64,000 nucleotides of DNA from Paracyclopina nana (GCA_019096065.1 JAGUCH010000005.1:992001-1056000), one strand, 5' to 3'. Positions 23,789 through 35,760 are shown, numbered from the stretch's first letter. A program made the numbers and translations. Notes: generated from the sequence alone by a model not told the origin.

Positions 23789-24135
23789 CACAGTGGGTCA
23801 AAAAGCCATTTTCACGCGCACGAGAAAATCCGCCAAATCGCCTGAATTCTCATTTAACCACCAATTTTCAAATTCTAATTGGGTTGACTTCTAGGCAATG
23901 ATAAGAGCCAAAAATAGTTTGAATTGACAGATTGGAATCGAATTGAATTGTTCTTTTATGACTGAGAGGTCAATCAGACCCCATTCAATGATTATTCATC
24001 AAAATTGGCTGCGGAAATTTGCGGACTTGGGAGCCCAGAATGTTAGTTTTTAGCTTACGGCCCTATGAAAATTGACTCCTACGATTTCGCGAGTTTTTTC
24101 CCGTGCGCGTCCAGAAGGCATTTTGAGCCACTGTG
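23789..24135. mobile_element. Transib-like non-autonomous transposon, copy 2
   Basis: This 347-bp relative of the element at 13,125 starts CACAGTGGGTCAAAAAGCC. Its right end, read inward, starts CACAGTGGCTCAAAATGCC. The inner GCGCACG motif is shared at both ends, as is the right-side block TTAGCTTACGG…TTTCGCGA.TTTTTTCC. The flanks (ACAGG and GCCAC) do not match, so no target-site duplication survives. No open frame is present. Confidence 0.65.
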
Positions 24136-24399
24136 GCCACCCTGTAATGTGTTCTACTAGGGCAGATCGAGCGTTTACAAGATTTTTCATTTCTGGGCCT
24201 AAAGTGCAATTTGCAAATGAAGCAGGATATTTTGTGTAGGGAAAACTTTGTGAGCTTAGTTAAAAAAGATTTCTGCGTTAAAATCTTGCAGTTGCATTTT
24301 AAGCTGCTCAAGCTCACGTAATTTAATGCATGCATTTGTACAGACTGCCCCACTAAATTTGAATACGCAGAGCCAAAAAAATTTTTAGGCATACTGCAT

Positions 24400-24535
24400 T
24401 TTAGAATTTATTTCTAGTCTTCTTGGGCCCAATTTCAATTATTGAAGCACCAAATTCGACTTTGAGCTGGATCTACAGCATTATATGATATATCAGTTTT
24501 CTGGAAAATTGTGGGACAGCCTGTATTCGTACTGT
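24400..24535. mobile_element. Fragment of a GTCCCAC-ended MITE family
   Basis: It ends with GGAAAATTGTGGGACAGCCTGTA, the inverted form of the terminus TACAGGCTGTCCC seen at 39,328. The body shares GAGCTGGATC-like sequence with the copies at 28,260 and 39,360. Only one end is clear. Confidence 0.45.
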
Positions 24536-24830
24536 ATCTTGGTAGAATGAAGTGGAACTCTCTATCAAGCGCATGCAGGTACAATAATAGAGCCAAAAAC
24601 AGCTTGCACAAACTCTTGGCACGAAGTGCACACTTCCACACATGCGAGGCCTAAAAGAAAGTAGAGACGAAACAATTACCAAACATCATCATCGTGTAAG
24701 CCCGATATTCGTTCTACTATAGTACAGGAAAACAGAGCTTTCTAAAAGTGAACTTCAAAAGCCATTAGGAAATCGACTTTTTTAAGCCACAATACTGCGG
24801 GGCCCACAAAAATTGCAGCCGTCAGATAAT

Positions 24831-25214
24831 AGCTTGTTCTCATAAACATTTCTGTAAGGTAAGCAAGGCACTTTGCGCGCTTATATCTCAGCATCTACTC
24901 GTCCGATTGGAACCAAAATTGGAGGAATTCATAAGGACATATTAAAGAATCTTCGTGCCAATATTCATCCGAATTGGAGGACGCTAAGGCCGCCTTACTG
25001 AAAGTGAGGCAAATCAGTTAAGCAAAGGAGAAAAATCAGCCACCTCCTTAGAGTTCTCCGATCCGGATGAAAATTGGCATGCAGATTCTTCATTACGCTG
25101 TTACGAATCCCTCCAAATTTGGTTCCAATCGGCTCAATACTTACTGAGTTATGAGCTTCCAAAGTGCCTTGCTTTGCTTACCGCCTGCCTTACTGAGTTT
25201 TATGAGAACAAGCT
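24831..25214. mobile_element. 384-bp foldback MITE, copy A
   Basis: Terminal inverted repeats are AGCTTGTTCTCATAAA at the left and TTTATGAGAACAAGCT at the right. The two halves are themselves imperfect inverted copies (CCGATTGGAACCAAAATTGG against CCAAATTTGGTTCCAATCGG). AAT flanks both sides, a possible 3-bp duplication. No coding capacity is seen. A near-identical copy of the same length lies in the opposite orientation at 33,895-34,278. Confidence 0.85.
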
Positions 25215-25794
25215 AATAGCATAAAAATTAGGGTAGCAACATGAAATGACAAGAAAAGTTCGGTTGACATTTGCCAAAAAGGAAAAGCTTTCCCTTATGA
25301 AAACTCCTTCGGTTTTTTAACGAGAACAATCCTGCTTTTCCAGGTTGTTTCACCCAAAATGGACCTCGTCGTGAGAGCCTTCCACTAATTTTTCCCAAAG
25401 TGTAGCAAGGTCAGAGCTCCTCCTTCTGCTATAGTATAATATGGCTGGCTATCTATCTATACATATATTCTAGATGGAAATGGCTTTTATATTTGCATTT
25501 CAAATCCATTTCCAGCTGGGATGAGAACTTGTGCTACTGTAGTATATGGCTATCGGTCTTAGATATACCGTCTCTATTCAGTCCATTGACTACATCATAC
25601 GTAGCATGTAGAGCTGAGAACCTGCAGATTTGCTATTTACAACTGTAGTTCATCGGGCTCGGTCCGTCGCAGCTTTTTTGACATTTCAGTCATTTCTAAA
25701 TGTCATAACCTAGTACATTTATTATTGGCATGTTTTCAGCAAAATGGCTATTTTAGGAATTAATAATTGTTGAGCACATTATTTACCAATGTGT

Positions 25795-26270
25795 AAAGTC
25801 GTCATACACCCATTTTTTTCAATTGACGCACTTTGCTCGGATTTGAGTTCGGTCTTTGATTTACTCCAAAACTTGTGGGACGGTCTGTAGGCCGTCCTCA
25901 TATTGCTGCAAAAAGCTTAACAAAGCTAAAAAAAAAGCTTAGCAAAACCTGGAATTAAGCAAAGCAAATCAGTTTCATTTTTTGACATTCAATAAAAGCA
26001 ACTTTCTCTAAATATCGGAACTGCTTTTCTTAGCTTGTTGCAATGTGTGAAAAAATCAATGCCAAGCTGAATGCATTAAGAAAAAATTGACAAGCTAAAG
26101 TACCGACCGGAGTTTGCTTAGCTATTTAGAGCTTTGCTTTGCTTTTTGCAGCAATATGACAACGGCCTCCAGTCTGTCACACAATTTTGGGAGTTCATCA
26201 AAGACCGAACTCAAATCCGAGCAGAGTATGTCAATTGAAAAAAATGGGTGCATGACGACTTTATAGATGA
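25795..26270. mobile_element. Imperfect palindromic element, ~475 bp
   Basis: The left arm (25,795-25,935) and right arm (26,120-26,270) are inverted copies. Examples are AAAGTCGTCATACACCCATT against AATGGGTGCATGACGACTTT, and GGATTTGAGTTCGGTCTTTG against its complement. The arms include GTGGGACGGTCTGTAGGCCG, recalling the GTCCCAC-ended MITEs. The loop is AT-rich with no open frame. Confidence 0.75.
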
Positions 26271-26449
26271 AACTCAAATCGGAAAAGAGTTTGTCAAAAA
26301 TGAAAATCGGGTACTTGACAACTATGCGAGTTACAAAATAATGTGCCTAAAAATTGAAATACGAGTTAATCAGAATTCTTCCTGACTCTGAAAGTCACAA
26401 GCAATTCTGCGTAACTGCTAAACAAAAGGCGACTGACCGAGCCTGCTGC

Positions 26450-28000
26450 GTTATACAAAACTAGGTCCACTTATGAAACTTTCATCTCTAGCTGCGGTGG
26501 AAGGATAAAAAAATGGAGCTGCAGTTGGTTCAATATATAGCAGTACAGCAGCTGAAGTGGAAAAAAGAAGAGCAAGCTGCAGCATGACAATGACTTTGAA
26601 GGCCAACCAACTTTCGTAGTGTTTTGGTGATGCCCTAGTAGTCCAGGAGAGAAAGGCCGCTTTCCGAGAGGCCTTTCTAGAAGAAGAAGAAGACTTGGTG
26701 GTCCTTTGTTCCCACAACTGATGCTGCCACTGCTAAGGAAAGGAGCTTAGCAACCAGCTCGTATATGGGCCCCTTCTTCCTGCTGCAGCACACAGTGTGA
26801 AAGTGCAAAACTCTCGTAGTAGCAAATGTCCTAAAACTTGGCCTTGAGCTGCAGTCAGCTGGCTGCTTTCAAGTTCAAGGCCAATGTTGGCAGCAGTGTG
26901 CTGATAAAGGCCTATCAAAGTAGAGGCAAAACTGCAATCTGCAACCGTCCTTTCCCTGGCTTTGCACACACTTTCACTACTTCTTCCAGTATGATATAAC
27001 TAAAGGCTTTATGCTCTGAGCTGCATTATTGCATTGCATGATTGGCCATGATTTTTCCCTGCCCTTTTTTTTCGAGGTGCAACGCAGTATATTTTTCGTG
27101 AGAGCTTAATTAACACATCTGGATTTGTGTGCCCATTTTCCCTCCAAGGATTCTTCTTTTGGCCTCTGTGGAGCAATTACGAGCCTGGAGTAGATCAAGG
27201 AATGTTTTTCTTTTGAGCATGAAAATACTTAAGTTTATTTTGATGCAAATCTTACAATTGCAGGGTAAAACTGCATCGATTTGGAAAAAGAAACTAAACA
27301 TTTTTGTCCAATATTGAGTTGGAATTTGTTAGAGGTTGCGTGAGTTTGCTATGAAAGTTCCGCTGAAAAAAAATTCCATTTTATTTACGCCCTTTTTTAT
27401 CGCTATATTGGTCAATGCACTTTCATTTACGAAAAAATCACCAAAATCTATTGAATTAATTTAAGCTATTGTAATAAGTTATAATTTTATGCGAAATTGC
27501 ATGTGTGAAACTGCATAAAAAGATTAGCAAAGACCCTTTGGAAATCTCCTTTTGTGCTATATTTACCCAGGATGCAAATTGCTTTCGCAATTATAAAAAT
27601 GGGTTTTAGTTAAGCATGCATTTTCCTAATTTCTGTAGTTATTACAATCTTTGCAAAGTTCCTCTGCAATAAATTATCCTACACTAAACACTTGTCAGAC
27701 AATGAGTGATATAGTAGTGGGCTCTTTAATAATATATTATATTTACCACGTTTTGTTGACATATTAATTTCATCCATGATTCATAGGTATCTCACACAAA
27801 CGAATGAAGCTGAACAAATAACCCTTCAGCATCTAAATGCAATTAAAGGCTTTTTTATTAAGAGGTTTTCTGCAGACAAAGATTAAACACAGAAAAAATC
27901 TAAGCTGAAAAAAAAAATTAATTTGCTCTTGCTATACATATCTGAGTTTCTGCTCAAAGTGATACAAGTGGATATCAACAAAATTAGATCAAGCTGCCAC
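26450..28000. other. Intergenic, no gene recognised
   Basis: There is a 44-codon frame with a hydrophobic start on the minus strand (26,451-26,585), but nothing else supports it. The rest is AT-rich with no recognised feature. Confidence 0.4.
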
Positions 28001-28039
28001 AACACTAATGGAAGTTGACTTGGCACCTTCAGGTCCAAC

Positions 28040-28555
28040 TACAGAGTACAGAATGGAGGCAATTAAGGCTAAAACTTGGAACTCAACTATGGCCATTTGG
28101 TGCATCTAACAATGCTAAAGTAACCACTAATTTCACCAAAATGTGGCAGACTCAATTTGAAAACAAAGAGGGATTTTTGCTAAATATACAAAAATACTAG
28201 CAACACACTAGAGGCTTTTCCTTTGGCTTAGCTGTCCACACCTCAGTGGACCACAAAAAGGAGCTTGCAGATTGTCCCACACAAATCATAGTTAACATAC
28301 CTTGGACATGATGAGATGCTAGCTCGGGCTCCAAGTCAAGCTGAGTACGGCTTTAGCTGCTACTTCTGCGTTGTTAGATGCACCAAATGGCCATAGTTGT
28401 ACACCAAGTTTTAGCCTTAATGGCCTCCATTATTCTGTAGTCTGATCTATAAAGTGCAGCCTAACACTGCCTGATAATATGCCCTAGAAATGTAGGCTCG
28501 GTTTATCTGAAGGCTTTTTTCTAGCTCCGAATAAGGTGGGACACTCTGCATCACC
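28040..28555. mobile_element. GTCCCAC-ended MITE with an internal inverted repeat
   Basis: CAGATTGTCCCACACAAAT (near 28,268) and GGTGGGACACTCTGCAT (near 28,535) are the two ends, matching the copy at 39,328. They share GGCTCCAAGTC and TAGCTCCGAAtAaGGTGGGAC. A second inverted pair joins about 28,040-28,110 (GGCTAAAACTTGGAACTCAACTATGGCCATTTGG) and 28,370-28,445, crossing the left boundary. The structure is therefore nested or rearranged. Confidence 0.55.
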
Positions 28556-28866
28556 TAGCATGCATCAGATTCAAACACATGATATGTACACGTAAAAACC
28601 ATCTTGTGAAGCAGATTTGCGTGCAGCAGCAAAGAGCGGCCTTTTCTCTCACACATGCGAGTCGTTCTTCTTCTTCGCAGCTTTCTCAAGTTCATGGCCG
28701 CGGTCGTGTGCGCATTTCAGTTTTATTCGGCCTTGGTGAAGGCCAAACCTAGGGTACCATATAACAATATAGCACCTTTCAAAAGTCTTCCTTCCCAAAT
28801 CCTAGTAGTTGTTTGCGTGGCCATTGACTTTCTATTTCTATGCTTCTGTAGCATAAAAGTGAGGCC

Positions 28867-30814
28867 ATGGGACAAAGTGAAAGCAGCTTTGGCAGTCGAC
28901 TGAGGTCACCCTCAGTGACTCCTTCCACGACACCTTCAAGGCAGCATTTGTCACCAGCCCATCTTCACCATCCTCCAATGGCCTCCAGCTCAGCTGGTGG
29001 AGGCTTGCTGGATGTGCCAAAGCCCAAGAAGGCCAATTCCAGTCGGAGGTCCAGTGATTTGGGTGATGACATCATACGAATGAGGAATCGCCAACGTAGC
29101 CCTTCACCACATAAATTGGCCTTGCCCAAAATGGACAATGTTCGCAGAAGATTGTCAGCTGATGAAAACTGTGGTGCTTCTTCAACTGTTGCTGGTGCCA
29201 TTTCGCGGAAGAATATCAAGCAGCAGGAGATTTTCGTCAATTTGCTCCTGCAGGACGAATTTAAGGGAGCCAAATCGAAGCAAAGGAGGAAATCGAAGGA
29301 TGCTTCAGCTGCCTTGCCATTAATGCATCTTCCAGCAGGGCTTATGGGCTCTAAAAGAAGCAGAATGCCTGTAAAATTAGAAGATTACTTCACCGTGCCT
29401 GAGGTATTATTAGATTCCTTGCAGTTAAGCTAAAACAAGGAAATTTGCTAGCTACAATTTTTTAGCTAGTGTGGCTAGAAAAAATCATCTTGGGAAAAAA
29501 AACTACACACATGCTCCTTGTTTTGGTTAGTTGAAACACGAAATAATGCCCACTAATAATGTTACGTAATCAACACACTTAGCATTTTATGATGATGGTT
29601 TTTAATTGCTATATTGGAATAATGATTTGCACTCACGCAATTCATACGTAATTCGTGTAATTTTTGGCTCGTGCCAAACTAGTATTACAAATTAAGCTTG
29701 ACAATAAGCCAGTCAAAATTCACTTTATTTTAACTGAAAAAACGCATATTACATAATTATGAGATGTTGAAAATAGTCATCATCAAACACTTTTGTTTTG
29801 AAATTAGAGTTTAAAATATAAGTTAAATATTGCTCTGAGGGTGCGTAAAAAATCCTGCTACACTTTCAGATTCCTGCAGAGGAGATCTTCAAACCATTCC
29901 AAGAGTCTGATGAAGAGGATGGAGATGATGCCACCAAAGCTCTGTTTCCAGGCCCATCAAGTTTGAATGCGAGGAGATCTCGTAGAAGAGCCACTTCCAT
30001 TAATCCCACGGTGGAAACGCAAAGGCAAATAGAGATGGCTGTGAAGAAGAGCAAAAGAAATCACCTCTTGGTGCCCACGGTGTTCAAATACCACTTCAAA
30101 AGCAGCAGCGTTGGAAGTGCTCTGAAGAATCCCCCTACACATGTCTACCTCGCAGGCTCGATGACCAATTGGCGAAGTCGCGAAATGGCAACGTTGAAAG
30201 ACGAGAGCTACTTCGTCTCCATCATTGATTGTCTGCCTGGCAAGTATTACTACAAATTCTGGGTGGATGGCAATTGGTGCCACGACGAGAGCCAGCCTCT
30301 CATCATCTCCAAGGATGAAGTGAAGGCCAACGTGATGACGGTGCGGATGGAAGATAGGGAAGTGTTTGAGGCTCTTGCATGCGACAGCTTTGCTACCAAA
30401 AAGCAGGAAGCTTGCAAATTTTCCTCAGTCGATGGTTGGAGCCAAGAGGAGCCCACTTATGAAGATATCGGACCGAGGCAATACAATCCGCCCTTTTTGC
30501 CACCGCATTTGTCGCAGAACAATGTACTCAATAAGTTGAGCATCACCAAAGCGGAACCGTGTTTGCTGCCAGAGCCTACATCACATGTCACCATGCATCA
30601 TTTGTATGCGCAGTCCATCAAGGAAAATCTCCTTGTGCTTGCAACAACCACGAGGTTCAAAAGAAATGTGTCACAATCATCTACTACAAGCCTATTGCCG
30701 ACTAACATGATTATTGTGATTGAAAATTATGAAGTAGCTCAAATAAATTTTAGCAATGTGAGAGACAGGCACATGAAAGATAGGGAAATGTTCAATGCTT
30801 TTGCATGCGACTAG
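28867..30814 (+). CDS. PRKAB: AMP-activated protein kinase beta subunit (C-terminus frameshifted)
   Basis: The beta subunit scaffolds AMPK and binds glycogen. There are two exons, 28,867-29,403 and 29,870-30,814, joined in phase 0 (GAG|GTATTA … TTTCAG|ATT), giving 493 aa as read. It starts MGQ, compatible with N-myristoylation. A long Ser/Arg-rich region extends to about residue 245. The carbohydrate-binding module follows (about 248-345), with VYLAGSMTNW, YKFWVDGNW and W280, K308, W315 and N333 at the usual sugar-contact positions. The ASC domain (about 374-445) includes PPFLPPHL and LLPEPTSHVTMHHLYA. After residue 443 the expected KxxVTTLLYKPI-type end is out of frame: it can be read from about 30,664 to a stop at 30,705 in another frame. 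The current frame runs on to 30,814. This may be a real divergence, a pseudogene or a sequence error. Confidence 0.85.
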
Positions 30815-31240
30815 TTCATTAAATAAAAGCAGGAAGCTTGTAAATTTTCCTCATTTGATGGTTGGAGCCAAGAGGAGCCCAACTTTGAAAATATCGAACC
30901 AAGGCAATACAATTTATCACGCAACAAAATAAGCCCAGTTCCATTAAAGAATATCAGCATAGTTCGAACCAGTTAAATCAAGTAAACTGTTGCATTATAA
31001 TGCGAACTAGTAAAGTTTCAGGCTAAGCTTAAACGTTCTATTCTCAGTGAAATGAGCATCACCAAAAAGCGTCTCTGTTTGCTGCCAGAGCCTACTTCAC
31101 ATGTCACCATGCATCATTTGTATGCACGGCCCATCAAGGAAAATCTCCTCGTGCTTGCAACAACCACGAGGTTCAAAGAGAAATGTGTCACAATCATCTA
31201 CTAAAAAGCTCATTATACCGACTAACATGATAATTGAAAA
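30775..31240 (+). pseudogene. Decayed partial copy of the AMPK beta C-terminal exon
   Basis: Bases 30,775-30,912 repeat 30,350-30,484 (GATAGGGAAaTGTT…TTTTGCATGCGAC, then AAAGCAGGAAGCTTG and TGGTTGGAGCCAAGAGGAGCCCA). Bases 31,049-31,240 repeat 30,538-30,745 (CTGCCAGAGCCTAC, ACCATGCATCATTTGTATGC, CAACAACCACGAGGTTCAAA). The repeat starts inside the last codons of the main gene. A TAG follows the first segment and the middle is degraded, so this is a tandem duplication remnant. It keeps AAAGAGAAATGT where the main copy has AAAAGAAATGT. Confidence 0.85.
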
Positions 31241-33890
31241 TTGAGAAGTAGCTCAAGTAAATTAGGATGTGTATGTGACACACGCGTATAATTAGGACCT
31301 AATGGCTTTATGTTCAGTTCAGAGTGGGAAAAGCAGGTTTTTCAACAATGATTCATTAGTTTAGAGGACATCATGGAAAATGTTGTATTTCTCTTTTATG
31401 AGACGTGGAATGCAAAATCACCAATTAGCACAGTGCATGACCCTATACTAAATCACGAAATTACATTCGACTCACTCACGTCTAGAAAAATGCTTTTTTA
31501 GTTAACCTGTCAGTGAGGCTGAGTATGTCCCTCATTTTTCTAAAATTACTCTTACATTTATCATTTTTGAACTCTAATTTAGATTTCTAAAAATCATTTT
31601 CATCAAATGGTCAAAAAGTATTTTTTATTTAGAAGCACCTTTCAAAAACTTTGTACTCAGTCAGCCTGAGGAGCATTTTGGTGTACCGTTTAGCCAGCTA
31701 GGTAATCAAGTACAGATCGAATAACTCTTTTCTCCTTCATTATTCCCACGTTGTTTTAAGGCAACGTGATGATGGCCTCTGAATGATTTTGGCACAAAAA
31801 TGAAAAAACCGTGTCATCTGCTAAGCGTAGTAAGCCCTCTGAGCCATCATCATCATTAGTAGGCTTGATCCCTACGCAGCAACTCACGTTTTATTTATCT
31901 CCACATAAAAAAGCATGAAAAAGTACAAAATGGCCTCTTAAAAGCCATCTAATTGACCATTATTAGAGTCATTAAAAAAACACAGCTAGCAACTTGGCTA
32001 TTCTGAAAAATCTACCAAAAAAGCTCGGTGTACAGAATGAGCCCAAAAATCGACCTGACCATGCAGCATTTTGTCAAATATCAACACCAACTGTTGTACG
32101 TTGTCCACAGCTGAGGATCAATCACGTTTCCCTGGATAAAACAACAATTCGATAACAGGCCAGGGAAGCACTTTTTTCGGTCCACGAAAAGCTCCCATGA
32201 AGCACAAAAATAGTTCAAAGCTGGTGCCAACCATGATATGTACGGCATCAGCTGCTATCTCCACAGCTCGTAAGTTGGCCAGAAATGAGGTGAGCGAAAT
32301 TCCCAGATCAGTGTGTTAGTTTTGCCAAAAGTAGTAGGACCTGCATCATCGCGGATCACACACCATCAAAGCGCCACCAGATCAACTCCTAGCGCACACT
32401 GGTCCGAATCTGGTGTCACATTTTTCCAAAAGGAGCGAGCGTCATTTTCAAGCCTTACTCACTTTCAAGCCAGCAGCCATTTAACAAGCATCTTTTGACA
32501 AATATTCACTACACGAGATATGGTGTTGAAGTGGTGACCGAAAATTAATTTTGAATCAGCTCAAGAGGAGGAAATTCGAAATAGGACAGCAGTTTTGGCC
32601 AAAAAGGTAAATATTGTTTGAAAATAGAAAATAGCGGATTTTATTAATGATGAATGATGATGCAGTGAAAGAAGCTGAAAAAGTGGCAAAAATACGCTAA
32701 TTTGATATGGATCGGTGCAATTAATCATGGAAAAAGGCTTGCGTCATAAAGCTTTTGCAAATGTCTGTTTTCCGTTTTTGCACGTAACGGTCAAGATCCT
32801 TTGATGTTTTGGGCCTTATCAGAGAATCGCAGTCACACAATTAAAAGTCTCCTTTTTTCCGCGTCGTCTTTTTGGCTACAATTGCTTTAATTAGCAAAAC
32901 TCCTTTTGTTCCTTATCAAAAGCATCAATCTCGAATACGGCTGATTATTTGTGTCCACTGTGCGGTGTTCATCTACTAAATGCTAAAAAAGTTAATTTTT
33001 ATTCTGCACAAAAAGTAAAAATAAAAGCGCGGAAATTAATGTGCGAAACATTTTAATCTTATCTTTGAAATTGAAGCTAGCTTCAAGAATCTCCTATAGG
33101 AACTTTAAAGAGTTTTTGGGAAAATAGTATGATTTAGGTGAACATCACATTATAAGCATATGTGGTCTCCAGTGAGACGTGTCAGCAGCAAGCTAACGAA
33201 GCCAACTCAGGATTTTGTAACTCGCCAGAATAAATCAAACAATTCGTTCTGCAAGTGCAACTTGGTTGAGCCTTGCCATTTTGAAACAAAAAACTAAGGC
33301 CTAAACAATGCCTTCATTTAGTTCGGTCTCGCACTTTCAGCAAAGTCACATAATTTATGCTCAAACACGAGCTAGGGCAAAAGCATTAAAAAAGTAAGAT
33401 GGATTGCTTTACTCAGCTGCGGTTAAGACACTTACGTGCATTTGCAGCATTTTGCGGTGACACTCGCACGTTTATCCTCTCAACTAGATTTTTGCAAGAC
33501 ATTTGTGTGGCTTTTTCAAGATGACAAAATGCAGCCCTAAATGGAATTCATAAATGACGAAAGTCAGCTCCAAAAAAGTAGTTTTTGAAATGGCTTTGTG
33601 TTCCTATGAGACGCAGAAATTAATCGGTTCAGAAATCTTTTTACTAATTGGTGTCCACATTCAATGTTGGGACCGACATATGTTGATCAGCTGATATGAT
33701 GTGCAACATAGCGGTGGTTGTTCTCAGAGTGGAAAAGTTGCCTTCAGCCGCATTTGGGTACCGTTTTCAAGATTATCTGGGTTACTGCACCAGTCAACCT
33801 CAACTTCTCTCCCTTTTAAAGAGGCCTCAATTAGGGCCTATATACTGTATGTAACAGCGCAGACGGAGCAGAAGTTTTAATGGCATGCCA
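31241..33890. other. Intergenic, no gene recognised
   Basis: AT-rich sequence with no open frame above 61 codons and no recognisable repeat structure or RNA gene. Confidence 0.45.
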
Positions 33891-33894
33891 TAAA

Positions 33895-34278
33895 AGCTTG
33901 TTCTCATAAAACTCAGTAAGGCAGGCAGTAAGCAAAGCAAGGCACTTTGGAAGCTCATAACTCAGTAAGTACTGAGCCGATTGGAAGCAAATTTGGAGGT
34001 ATTCGTTAGAGCATATTGAAGAATGTTCATGCCAATTTTCATCCGGATCGGAGAACTCAAAGGAGGTGGCTGATTTTTCTCCTTTGCTTAACTGATTTGC
34101 CTCACTTTCAGTAAGGCGGCCTTAACGTCCTCCAATCCGGATGAAAATTGGCATGAAGATTCTTTAACATGTCCTTATAAATTCCTCCAATTTTGGTTCC
34201 GATCGGACGAGTAGTTGCTGAGATGCAAGCGCGTAAAGTGCCTTGCTTACCTTATAGAAATGTTTATGAGAACAAGCT
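33895..34278. mobile_element. 384-bp foldback MITE, copy B
   Basis: It has the same length and ends (AGCTTGTTCTCATAAA … TTTATGAGAACAAGCT) as the element at 24,831 but in the opposite orientation. Long matching blocks such as CCGATCCGGATGAAAATTGG (in reverse) are shared. AAA flanks both sides, compatible with a 3-bp duplication. No open frame is present. Confidence 0.85.
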
Positions 34279-34356
34279 AAAGATGCTTTGATCTCGAAGC
34301 AAAATGTAAAAAACTGCCAATTGAGTCTGTGCTCTTATTAGATAATATGGTTTCCA

Positions 34357-34375
34357 TTTTTTTTTTTTTTTTTTT
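34357..34375. repeat. Poly-T tract
   Basis: Nineteen consecutive T. It could be the reverse of a retroposed poly(A) tail, but no element body is evident beside it. Confidence 0.8.
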
Positions 34376-34429
34376 CATTTCAAGCAAAATTAGTGTTTTG
34401 TTGGCATCTGAGTTAGTTGAGATAAATTA

Positions 34430-35065
34430 TGCTGAGAAAATTGAGAAACTGAGCATTCAAATGAGCTAATTGAGGTTCATTCAGCTTAGGTGATTGGCGA
34501 GTCTCAGATTTCAGCTGAGCTAGCATAGAAGCTGAGCATTGAGCTGAGTATTTTAGAAGCTGAGAATTCAGCTGATCTAAAAGAGAAGCTGAGAATTCAG
34601 CTGAGCTAGAATTGAAGCTGAGAATTCAGCTGAACTTGTATAGAAGCTGAGAATTCAGCTGATAAAATTGGGAAGCTGAGAATTCAGCTGATAAAATTGG
34701 GAAACTGAGCATTCAGCTGAGCTAGTATTGAAGCTAATAATTCAGCTAATGTAAAAGAGAAACTGAGAATTCAGCTGTTAAAATTGGGAAACTGAGAATT
34801 CAGCTGTTAAAATTGGGAAACTAAGAATGTAGCTGAGCTAGTATAGAAGCTAAGAATTCAGCTGATAAAATTGGGAAACTGAGCGATATGAGCAAGTATT
34901 GAAGCTGAGAATTCAGCTATTTAAAAGAGACACTAAGATTTCGGCTGATAAAATTTGGAAACTGAGAATATAGCTGAGCTATTTAAGGAGTATTAAACTT
35001 AGCTAACAGAAAAACTTAGAGTTATGCTGAGCCAACTGAGAAACATTCAGCTGAGCTAGATGAAA
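34430..35065. repeat. ~36-bp minisatellite (GAAGCTGAGAATTCAGCTGA)
   Basis: About 16 to 18 diverged units repeat GAAGCTGAGAATTCAGCTGA with spacers such as GCTAGTATA or TAAAATTGG. Unit length varies around 36 bp. Most units contain the palindromes GAATTC and CAGCTG. Confidence 0.85.
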
Positions 35066-35760
35066 TATTGAAATTCTAATCGAATTGAGTTGTTGAGAAA
35101 ATTACCGTCAATAAAGCATATAGTAAATAACTATAAATAACGAATGATAATTATTGAGTGAGTGCATTTCATCCAAAAAAAAAGAGAATTGATGAAAGTT
35201 GCTCAAGAGCCATAAACAAGTCTCAGCAAATGACAATAATCCGCGCTTAATTTATTTGATGGCCATGAAATCAATTTGCAATAAGAAAATTAGCCCTTCC
35301 CGCCATCATTTTTTTTTGTCCTGAGAAAAGTGTAATTGTCATTTATTGACCTTTCAAGGCCTGGATTTCTCGATATGAAAATTGGGTGCATTTTCAAGGC
35401 ATTTTTTCAATGGCACAGCTGTCAAAGATGTTTTTGTGTCAAAATTGAATTCATTATTCCCACTACTACATCACAATAAAATGCACTGATAATCGTCCAT
35501 TTTCGTTGTCAACATTTAATTATTTCTGAATTCTTCAATGCCAATCAAAAGCACTATTATAAATTCACACAAGAGAATGTCAAAGCCATGAATACTTAAA
35601 TTGATTTCCACACACAAAAACTTGCCACAGATGATGCTTGCTTAAAACTCCAAGTATATAGCTGCCTTGAAAGAATTCCTGCTAATGAATGGCTATGTGA
35701 TTAATTGCTACAAAATGGCTGAACAAGATCCAATATTTTTCTCCTCTTTACAGTAACAAA

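Noticed and set aside
26451-26585. 44-codon frame with a signal-peptide-like start, minus strand
   Set aside because: Too short and without promoter, poly(A) signal or conservation evidence.
28655-28903. 82-codon hydrophobic frame overlapping the AMPK beta start
   Set aside because: Out of frame with the gene and ending just after its ATG; at most an upstream open frame in the leader.
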